64,000 bases of DNA from Oscheius sp. JU75 (lineage: Eukaryota > Nematoda > Chromadorea > Rhabditida > Rhabditidae): NCBI GenBank assembly GCA_037178855.1, contig JASJZC010000005.1:9982001-10046000 (forward strand), in the 5' to 3' direction. Each line of letters begins with the position of its first letter. The first letter of the stretch is position 1. Under the pieces are notes generated by a model that worked only from the letters and a program-made list of their open reading frames with translations, did no database searches and was not told the DNA's origin. Below, piece by piece: positions 56,345-64,000 of the stretch. The translations under genes were made by a program, and so were the position numbers.

Positions 56345-56810
56345 GTGGTCACTTTGACTTGTCAAGGCGTGCAAACTAAAGTATCACTTTCATCTCCTTG
56401 TTATGTCTTATCAGAATTGCTTTGCTCCCCTCGAGTTCAACTACAGAATTGCTCGCTTGTGCTAACCTGTGCTGCTGGTTTTCTCCAGTGTTTCCACTTC
56501 CCCTCACCTGCTTCTAAATCTGGTGGCCCCACTCGTCTGCTGTCGCATTCTACAAATCTAGTCAAGTGATTCTACTTCTGAGCACGTTTGCAAACCTTTT
56601 GCCCAAACGTCCTAGTTCCTCCTCAACCCACCAACTTAAGAATCTGGATTAGTCCCGAGTAACCCAGATCCGAACACTCTCAGTTTACCGAACCGAGGGC
56701 CGAGCGAGATTCGGTTATGTCCTCTTCGGAGAGACTCAAATCGGGTAGTGAAGACTGAAGTGGTGTCGAGGTGCGTAGAGACTGGCGACTGGAAATTCTT
56801 ATAAGTTACA
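56345..56810 (+). pseudogene. Second decayed lectin-like copy
   Basis: The DNA at 56520-56600 (reading WWPHSSAVAFYKSSQVILLL) and at 56755-56800 (GTGTCGAGGTGCGTAGAGACTGG) is related to 22130-22270 (WGLHASAAAFYQSGQVLLVS; GTGTCGAGGTGGGTAGAGCC), with the two blocks further apart. No intact frame. Confidence 0.35.
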
Positions 56811-57571
56811 AGAAAACAACGAGAAAGCTTCCTCCATTCTTTTCTTCTCATAAATTTCCAGGTGGATGCTACTGGAAAAGCTATTGCTGCTTGTGTGTGT
56901 GCTTTGCGAGAGAAAGAGAGCAAGAGTGCTCAATATTTTCAAGAAAAGTAACCTACGGAACATTAAAAAGCTTGCAGGGAGATGGGTCATGCCCAATTTT
57001 CCTAAGATGGGTAGCCTACCAAACCGGGAACTACCATTACTAGCTGATAGATGCAACTATCGGTAGCATATTCCCATGTGGAGCCACTGCTTCTGTTACT
57101 CTGTCTCTCTGTCTTTCCTGCATGTTTGGTAAAGCACAATTTATTCTCAATCTTTCATTCATTGCACGTTGGTTTCGAAGGTTTTGAAGACGCTTCTGCT
57201 CTCGCTCTCATTTCTACTTGGCTTTCTCTCGTGTTAATCAGTATGGACATGCTAAACCGGCAGCATTCTGTCCTGCTGAAGAAGGCCCAATTCTACTGGA
57301 ACCAGCTGGACGGGGCTGAAACATGCCGTAAGTTGATCAAGGAAAGAAGCCTGGCCATGACGACGTGGCTAACTGGTGCCTTTGCCGAACTGTACAACCA
57401 TTTTTGCTCGACAATAAAGCATCAATTGTACTTTTTAAGTAATTTGTGAATGACAGAGAACCTAAAAGCAACCTACTTGGCTCAGAATCGGTGGTATTGG
57501 GTCCATTCATCCGAAAAATATACAAATCGATATGAGGGGTGTGCTCGGTGACCGCCTAGTACCAGTTAGTA
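56811..57571. other. Intergenic, nothing firmly recognised
   Basis: A frame at 57243-57449 (MLNRQHSVLLKKAQFYWNQL) looks mildly coding but has no clear start, splice partner or domain. Confidence 0.35.
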
Positions 57572-58120
57572 GTGTCAGTTAGAGTAATATCACTCGACTT
57601 CTTCTGCTGTCGACTCCAGCTCTTCTCTTCTGCCATCATTTCGTCAAAACTGACTTCAATTGTTTTGGCCACTGGAAAATTCGCTATCCGTTCGAACACG
57701 ACCTTCACTTTCATTAACAGCGATCATGTGCTCATCTGCTGGGCTAACAGTTTCGACGATACCCAAACTTTTTTTGACTTCTCGGTACATAGCGACGAGT
57801 TAATAATGGTGACTACGGTAGCTCACGAAGCGCTCTACAACAACGTCTCTCACCGGACGGGGAGTGAAAATTCGTTGAAGCAGGTTCATTTAGCTCTGTT
57901 TTCTATTTTCAAGACATCTACGACGGCTTCCCTCTTCACACAGACAGATAATGTTGCGCATTATAAAGAGATACATTTCAGCTGCAACTCTACGGCAGGG
58001 AGGAAGGCTACCGGCTTGGCTATGTTCCAGAAGCAGACGAAAATCTTCTTGACGCAGACACAGCTCTATTGCGCAAATTAGGGCGCCTCGAAATAGTATA
58101 ACAAGTTCCTCAGGGAAAGA
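57572..58120 (+). CDS. Hypothetical protein, possible two-exon gene
   Basis: A long frame includes SIVLATGKFAIRSNTTFTFI and WANSFDDTQTFFDFSVHSDE, reminiscent of a beta-sandwich. In another frame, behind ACATTTCAG at about 57980, LQLYGREEGYRLGYVPEADE ... ALLRKLGRLEIV looks strongly coding and stops near 58098. Joining them would need a very short (about 30 bp) intron. No family recognised. Confidence 0.35.
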
Positions 58121-58238
58121 ACTTAGGACCTGATGAAGTGATTCAGCGTGGCATTAGAGAATTTTTTCTTCTATACTTGTGGAGAGCAATGAATCTAATA
58201 CAGTGACTAAACTACATTTATTGGACAAAAAGAGCAGT

Positions 58239-59392
58239 TTACTTGTGACCAACAAGAAAAATTTCGTGATTCGAAACAGAGACGTGAACCTTGCGCTGGG
58301 AGCCGTAGACAAATCCGAAGAGCCGTCCGTTCTCGACCCAGGTCAGCACATTAGAGCGCAGCCACTGCTCGAAGATGTTCTTCTCTTCCAGTCGGTTGCT
58401 CGGGTAGACGTAGCTGTGATGGATAAGGAAGAAGTCCTCCTCGTTGTGAAGTAGAATGGCGTTGATGATGACTCGGGCAGGGGATCCGGCAATACGGAGC
58501 TCCGGGTTGCGATGAACCAGGCGATTAAGGTCGTGAGAAGTGTAATCGAGGGGGTAGTTCGAAATGATGTAGAGACCAATTTGACCGATGTGGGGAAGAA
58601 GAACCAGGTCCAGACACGGGGATTGGGCATCGTAATCCAGGAAGGTGACTTTATGCTCCTGATGAAGGATATTGAAACAGAGAAACAGAGTGATAGAGAG
58701 ACTGAGAGATAGAGACAGACAGAGAGACATAACTGACTTTGAAGAAGACATCAAACTGCTCCTTCGTGACCTGCCATTCCTTCGAATCCGGGCACTCGAC
58801 TCGAAGGTCTTTTCCCTTGTGACGGATCATCTTCAGCAGTCTCGTAACAGCAGACAGCGTCACCATGTTCATATCCCCGACTTTGAGCTTGACTTGCATC
58901 TTCTGGAAGCGGAAGGGAGCAGCTAGGAGGATGTCTTCCGGCAGCGACTTCCAGTCCTGCTTCCAGCCCTCACAGGCGTACGAGAAGGAGATCTGCTCAA
59001 CCTGGGTCACGATTTCTATCTTCAAGCGAAGGAGACGAATTCGGCAGTAGTTGAACATCCTGTGACGGAGAAGAACACACGTCTGGGAAAGGGCAAAGAA
59101 CTGTTGCGGAGAGAGACGACTGACGATTACTTGGAGGACCTTGGTCGGCAGAAAGACCAGGTTGTCTTTGTTGACGTCGCGGATGAAGTCGGTCGGCTCC
59201 AGGCCATGTATGCGATCCGGAATGGTGTCCAGTGCGCGATGAATGATCTCATCCTCCGAGTCTGAAGATATAGTTGGCAGGACGTCAGTGTCACTGACAC
59301 CTACCTTCCTTAACCTTGATAGTCCTCGAAGGCGAGCTGGATAGACAGCCACGAATGAGACCGCCAACGGTGTAGTCGTAGATAAACGTCAT
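58239..59392 (-). CDS. F-box protein
   Basis: Start MTFIYDYTVGGLIRGCLSSS at 59390-59392; a short intron precedes DSEDEIIHRALDTIPDRIHG. The F-box lies at about 59085-59190: NLVFLPTKVLQVIVSRLSPQ, QFFALSQTCVLLRHRMFNYC. It is followed by a substrate-side region (ISFSYACEGWKQDWKSLPED, FRFQKMQVKLKVGDMNMVTL), a roughly 90-bp pyrimidine-rich intron, and TFLDYDAQSPCLDLVLLPHI ... VHVSVSNHEIFLVGHK ending at 58239. Expected SCF ubiquitin ligase adaptor; target unknown. The C-terminal part is not a known FTH/DUF38 or repeat domain. A 242-bp piece is duplicated in inverted orientation 160 bp away. Confidence 0.7.
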
Positions 59393-59548
59393 TACGCTAG
59401 ACGTTTGTTCTCTTCAGAGGTGGACAAAAGCGATTAGAAAAGAGAAAAGTTCTTCTACAATTTCTCCAAAAGCGAACAAAACAAACTAATTATGTTTCAA
59501 GTTTACAAATCAAGTTTATGGCTTCCCACTGGAGAGGACAATAATGGG

Positions 59549-59792
59549 ACCAGACGTGTGTTTTTCTCCGTCACAGGATGTTCAACTACTGCCGAATTCG
59601 TCTCCTTCGCTTGAAAATAGAGATCGTGTCCCAGGTTGAGCAGATCTCCTTCTCGTACGCCTGTGAGGGCTGGAAGCAGGACTGGTAGTCGCTGCCGGAA
59701 GACATCCTCCTAGCTGCTCCTTTCCGCTTCCAGAAGATGCAAGTCAAGCTCAGAGTCGGGGATATGAACATGGTGACGCTGTCTGCTGTTAT
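59549..59792 (+). pseudogene. Inverted partial duplicate of the F-box gene
   Basis: Inverted copy of 58845-59086 with few differences, beginning at CCAGACGTGTGTT and including the exon acceptor CGTCACAG. In the parental frame it reads MFNYCRIRLLRLKIEIVSQV ... GWKQDW, stop (TAG 59686-59688, parental AAG) SLPEDILL ... VTLSAV, then diverges. No F-box start or C-terminus. Recent and non-functional as a protein. Confidence 0.9.
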
Positions 59793-59946
59793 TAGATAAA
59801 GTGCTACGATGTTCCTTCAGCTTGTATAAAGACACTTTACTCCAGCACCAGAGGCAGTGGAATTACAGTCAAAAATGCTGGGTTCGATTATCGTTTATAA
59901 CTTACACAACCACTTTAGGGAGAGGAGTTATAGCCTGGTCTTCTAT

Positions 59947-60680
59947 TCATTTATATTCGTATATTTGCTCAAAGCAGACTCCAGGCCAGTACTTCAGCTC
60001 ATGAGAAATGGACTCCAAGGAGATTTCTACCATTTCCTCCTCTGAATTGTGATGCGCTGTCATATGTCTCTGCTGGAGGCTATCGTTAACAGAGGCTCCA
60101 TAGCCACAAATGAAGCAAGAGAACAGGTTTTGTTCCCGTCTTGACCCAGAACGTGAATCATCTTGCGGGTTTCTGAAGCAGGTTATTCTCGTCTGAGACG
60201 AGAAAAATCTGCAATTGTCTTCTGACAAACGGAGTATTCCACAGACATCTCGAAACTGAAGGGACAATCGATTAATATTTGTTTACTTCCCAGCTTCCCT
60301 TTTAGAGCAGTAAACGCTTTTGTTTAACTGCGATCTAATCAACAGGGAACAGTAATAATCAACGCAATTTATTGAACAAAAAATGAGCCAGATGATTGAT
60401 TACCTTTGGCTGAAGAATTTGTAGATTGGTCTTCCACCTGTTGCTCTTCTTCGAATCCGATTGTGGGAGTTTCGATTGAACTCCGGGGCAGACGAGACTG
60501 GTATTGGACTGCCATTTCTAACATAGATCGTACAAATGAGTAGTATTCAATGGGATGAGAAGAGTTCTGCCGAAGAACCGATAAGTTTCTCATTTTGCTT
60601 TGGTTGCTAAATGAGGTTGATTGGATTTGGGAATGCGACAATGGCAGGGATAGTTGTACCCGGCTATATTTCGCAACCAA
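59947..60680 (-). CDS. C2H2 zinc finger protein (single finger)
   Basis: The upstream exon (to about 60405) reads Ser-rich MVAKYSRVQLSLPLSHSQIQ ... FVRSMLEMAVQYQSRLPRSS ... EEEQQVEDQ with donor AAAG|GTAATC. The downstream exon, behind CCCTTCAG at about 60256, reads FRDVCGILRLSEDNCRFFSS and carries one C2H2 finger, FSCFICGYGASVNDSLQQRH (then MTAHH), ending QIYEYK at 59947. The splice phase at this join does not match as read, so an exon may be missing. The true start could be the internal MRNLSVL at about 60594. Possible small transcription factor. Confidence 0.45.
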
Positions 60681-60782
60681 AGTTCACCCTTTCCGTATTT
60701 CCTTGAACGTCAGACAGAACTAAACCACCTGTTTTGCAATCACCATCAAAATGGATACTAGCTACTCCTGCCAGAGTCTGCA

Positions 60783-61964
60783 ATGGCTTCCCCGAACCTC
60801 ACCAACGCGTGGTTCGAAGATAGGCCCTATATCCTTACTGGCCCTGTAACACCGGTTCAGATTCTCTTATCCAGAGAGTTACCAAATTTTCCAGACATTG
60901 GCAACTTTGTTGCTACTACTAATTGCTTTTGCCGCCTACATGCAGACATTTCATGCTCCAAAATATCTTTCCTCCACGTATAAAAAACTGATTCTATTGC
61001 ATTTGTTCCTGTAAGAAATCTCTGTTTTCTCTCTACAAGGCATTGCAGATTGGCATCCGGGAATATTTATGTACAATGGCTATCACAGTCCTTATTTCTT
61101 CTACCTTATTCAGCTTTACGTGGTATTGGTCCTCTGACAGACTGGGGTGTCTCACAAACAGTACAAGTTCAGGGCACGATGGGATTAATATTTGGTAGGG
61201 CTGTTCAATGGTAGTGTGCCTCCCTGTCTCTCTGTCTATCTGTTTATCTGTACCTCTGTCCTTGAAATCTTATAGGAAACTACTCAGCTGTTGGTGCTCT
61301 CTTCTACTACAAAATGGACTCTCTACTCCCATATGACCACTTAATGAACAAGAAATGGATCCGCATTGCATTCTACGGCATTACGTATCCACTTCTTGGC
61401 ACAGTGGCAGTTCCTACAGTTTATATCCTTTCCGCTTGGCAGGATATGACTGCCGCCAAGCTACTACTATTTGAACAGTTTCACATAGTTCATCCTGATA
61501 TTCTCTCTGTCGAGATTTTCTGTATATACATCAGCACAGATCAACCGGTGTCCCTATTCGCCCTGTTTGTTATCATTTTCCTATCGACCTATGCTCTATT
61601 TATTATGGCTTACTCTTGGTTAACAGTCAACAAGATTTTAAAGGAAAACTTCTCCCATATATCCAGGACAGCCAATAAACAACACAAGGAAGTCATGACG
61701 GCTTTGGGCAGCATGGCATTGTCTTTTGGCTCCATTGTTACCATCACCGTGGGCACAATCACGTTTCTCATTGTGACGGCAAGCTGGCGAGCAGATCTCT
61801 GCAACTACGCTATAGTTTATTTGGGGATTGGATGCCCTCTGACTGTATCCGCTTTTATTGTGACGTACAGACCGTACAGACGAGTAATCTTCAGTGGAAT
61901 GAAGAGAGTTCTGCCTTTGAGTCAACCTGTTTCTAGCATTGCTTTTGTTTTTACGCTTGGATAA
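60783..61964 (+). CDS. Intact Str-superfamily chemoreceptor GPCR
   Basis: Start MASPNLTNAWFEDRPYILTG at 60783. Exon 2: TLATLLLLLIAFAAYMQTFH (TM1). Exon 3: CRLASGNIYVQWLSQSLFLL, GIGPLTDWGVSQTVQVQGTM (TM2-3 with a Pro/Gly loop). Exon 4 (61276-61964): NYSAVGALFYYKMDSLLPYD, WIRIAFYGITYPLLGTVAVP (TM4), VSLFALFVIIFLSTYALFIM (TM5), SRTANKQHKEVMTALGSMAL (loop 3/TM6), IVYLGIGCPLTVSAFIVTYR + PYRRVIF (TM7 and tail), ending at TAA 61962-61964. The seven TMs, the TM6 loop with conserved Thr/His and the YRPYRR tail fit the nematode Str superfamily (srh/sri/str). Parent of the decayed copy next to it and of the 6.6 kb fragment. Confidence 0.85.
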
Positions 61965-62128
61965 ATGAGGTAGATTCGGCTCGGGAAGGTGACCGTGACA
62001 GTGACAGTGGCTTCATTTTGCAACTAAAGTGCAACCTTTCCGTACTTTCTTGAACGTCAGACAAAATTAAACCACCTGCCTTGCAATTATAACCGAATGA
62101 ATACTAAATACTCCTATCAGAGCCTACA

Positions 62129-62946
62129 ATGAGTTCCCAGAACCTCACCAACCCATGGTTTGAAGACAAACCCTACATTCTTACTGGTCCTGTGACACAG
62201 GTAGAGAAACTTTGTCTAAAAGTTACCATGGCTTCAGATTATGGGTGTCGTTTCGCTACTGCTGATTACATTTGCTGTCTACTTGCAAATATTTCACGCT
62301 CCCAAATATCTTCCTTCCCCTTATAAGAAAATACTCTTACTGCACTCTCTCTTGTAAGTAATAACTGATTTTCTAAACAGGACATTGTAGATTGGCAACT
62401 GGTAGAACATACTGGTTTTCTACAACTATTTTTCTGCTGCCTTATACAGCTGTGCGTGGGTAGCTCTCCAGCTGTTGGAGCTCTTTTCTACTACAAAATG
62501 AACTCTCTGCTACCATATGACCATTTTTTAAACAAAAAATGGGTTCGATTTGCATTCTACGGCATCATGTATCCAGTTCTTGGCACGATAATAGTTCCGA
62601 CTGTCTACGTTGTCTTAGCTTGGCAGAACATGGTAGCCGTAAAATACTCATTGTTTGGAACGCTACACATTGTCCATCCCGATATACTCAATACCGAAGT
62701 TTTCTGTATTCGTGTGATCAACCGATCACCTTGGTAGCCATGTTCCTGGTTGCACTTTTGTCAATCTACGCGTTATTCGCTATTTTCTACTCGTGGATAA
62801 CTATTCACAAAATTCTAAAGGAAAACATTTCGCACATCTCTTTCATTTTCACGTACAGGCCGTACAGAAGAGTGATTTTTAATGGAATGAGAAGATTAGT
62901 CCCGAAGGGTCAGCCCATTTCACAGACTGTTGTTACACTTGGATGA
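62129..62946 (+). pseudogene. Decayed tandem copy of the Str-superfamily receptor
   Basis: Begins MSSQNLTNPWFEDKPYILTG, and TM1 (IMGVVSLLLITFAVYLQIFH) is intact after splicing. The third exon has a one-base insertion and lacks the GIGPLTDW segment, fusing straight to PAVGALFYYKMNSLLPYDH. A further frameshift occurs at 62715 (CIRVINRSPW stop versus DQPITLVAMFLVALL in the next frame). About 80 residues of TM6-7 are deleted between ENISHIS and FIFTYRPYRRVIF. At least two frameshifts and two deletions make it non-functional. Confidence 0.85.
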
Positions 62947-62949
62947 ATG

Positions 62950-63490
62950 TGTTCTGTGTTCAGTTTGTTCAATGTATCCGGGAGAACGGCAGAGATAGGA
63001 AGGAACTCTCCTACAAGCGAAGACTTGCTTCAACCTCATAATAAGAAAAAAAAATTCTGTCTGTAAAAGGATACAAACATTGTCAGCTGTTATCCGGGAT
63101 AATACTTGCCATGCGTAACAGACAGGTGTTCGCCAATTGTAAAACTAAGATAAGATTCACTCGAGCATTGTGTTAACAAAAGTAAACGAGACAAGGAGAA
63201 TCTATCAAACCAAACATCCGTACCATCTCGACAGACGAACATTTTCTTCTCAATGATAATATAGAACCTATGGACGGTCATGACCCGTTATTATTCAGAG
63301 CATGTTTATTGCGGAAAGATGCAAAGTTCAGTTCACAGGCCTTTTTAGACAATCCTGAGACATGGATATGGAAATATACGGAGCTCCTAGTAGTAGTTAA
63401 TCGCATCAAATCCATTGCAATTTGTGGATCTCGTGAGAGGCATATTGACACATTGAAATGGCCCGCTGAATCAAGAAAGTTATTGCAGAG
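62950..63490. other. Intergenic, nothing firmly recognised
   Basis: An open frame at 63270-63500 (MDGHDPLLFRACLLRKD) has no domain and overlaps the stop of the minus-strand exon at 63498. Confidence 0.35.
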
Positions 63491-63497
63491 ACTGTAT

Positions 63498-63941
63498 TAG
63501 AGCCAGTTTTCTTTAAAGTTCACGCGGAATCCAGCAAAGTCTGGATCATGTTCCACAGTTATACAGGCTGTCGGATCACCTTTAGTCTTGCTGAAGTCTA
63601 TTTTGAACTGGAACAGTCAATAGTTCTTTCTCTTTAAAAACAGCCTGTGTCATCTCGCTAACATTGCTTATGAGGATAGGAAAAACAGCAGATTCCGAAT
63701 AATACGTGAAGTATCATATGTGTTTCATACTGCAAGGATCTATACACTTCCACAATGTGGAATTTTATTTCACCTGACATATTATCAGTGTTAATTTCTT
63801 TCTTCGAAAGGTTCACCCATCCAGGACCTGTTTAATATATCCAATAGAAGTCGAGCTCGAAGTGTAGGTGGTAACCGTTCCGAATATGCAATAGGTTCCT
63901 TCCCTGAAAGGTGTAACGGAGATCTTCCCTACAACGCAGGT
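63498..63941 (-). CDS. Possible secreted protein, 5' end not found
   Basis: Two minus segments look coding: VVGKISVTPFREGTYCIFGT ... SIGYIKQVLDG (about 63818-63941) and FKIDFSKTKGDPTACITVEH ... RVNFKENWL (63498-63607, behind TTCCAG). A TATA-like CTATATAG lies upstream at about 63955-63962 on the minus strand. No ATG or signal peptide found; the gene may have another exon or run to the window edge. Family unknown. Confidence 0.35.
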
Positions 63942-64000
63942 GTTTCACTTTTTCCTATATAGCATCCCGTCACTCCCCATTCTCTATTCTCGCGCTTTCC

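Noticed and set aside
63270-63500. Plus-strand frame MDGHDPLLFRACLLRKD...
   Set aside because: No domain, and its end overlaps a better supported minus-strand exon; kept only as a remark.
1-64000. CRISPR arrays, bacterial operons, phage or plasmid features
   Set aside because: None seen; gene structure is eukaryotic throughout, with introns and poly(A) signals.

Overview
The window is nuclear DNA of a nematode, most likely a free-living rhabditid. The evidence is short introns (about 35-70 bp) with GTRAGT donors and TTTTCAG/TTCCAG acceptors, start codons lying directly behind acceptor-like sequences as expected of spliced-leader trans-splicing, nematode-type serpentine chemoreceptors, an H-NOX soluble guanylate cyclase, two-domain C-type lectins and a class 3 lipase. 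No bacterial, viral or organellar segment is seen. All exon models were read by eye from frame and splice signals, so outer limits are firmer than inner ones.

Layout. 0.5-3.2 kb: secreted class 3 lipase and one copy of an unrecognised family (called SGYKGD here), both minus strand. 3.4-7.3 kb: transposon-rich, with a complete but dead mariner, a damaged LINE and, abutting its tail, a fragment of a chemoreceptor gene. 7.7-15.7 kb: housekeeping block with a double ubiquitin-like protein, mcm-2, the NF45/ILF2 homologue and the lin-52 homologue. 16.4-25.0 kb: accessory block with a second SGYKGD copy, a Cys/Gln/Asn-rich secreted protein, a C-type lectin, a decayed lectin-like locus, two members of a tiny secreted peptide family and a nested-palindrome foldback element. 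25.1-39.7 kb: DDX52/ROK1 helicase, MANF, UBC13, BAP31 and a soluble guanylate cyclase. 40.1-46.4 kb: sulfotransferase-like gene and an inverted pair of chemoreceptor paralogues. 46.5-48.6 kb: a secreted protein gene interrupted by a repeat element, and UBE2H. 49.8-60.7 kb: zinc finger protein, small membrane protein, cation diffusion facilitator, F-box protein with an inverted partial copy, second zinc finger protein. 60.8-63 kb: an intact chemoreceptor followed by a decayed tandem copy. The right edge holds exons of a possible secreted protein.

The conserved genes serve DNA replication (mcm-2), cell-cycle transcription (lin-52), RNA metabolism (NF45, DDX52), ER proteostasis (MANF, BAP31) and ubiquitin transfer (UBC13, UBE2H). 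The accessory genes (lectin, lipase, small secreted proteins, chemoreceptors, guanylate cyclase) fit environment sensing and defence. The most unusual object is a 427-bp GGCTCG-rich element with terminal inverted repeats and an 8-bp target duplication. It sits in the last exon of a secreted-protein gene; the net gain is 435 bp (145 codons), it has no stop in the host frame, and the host's own C-terminus follows it.
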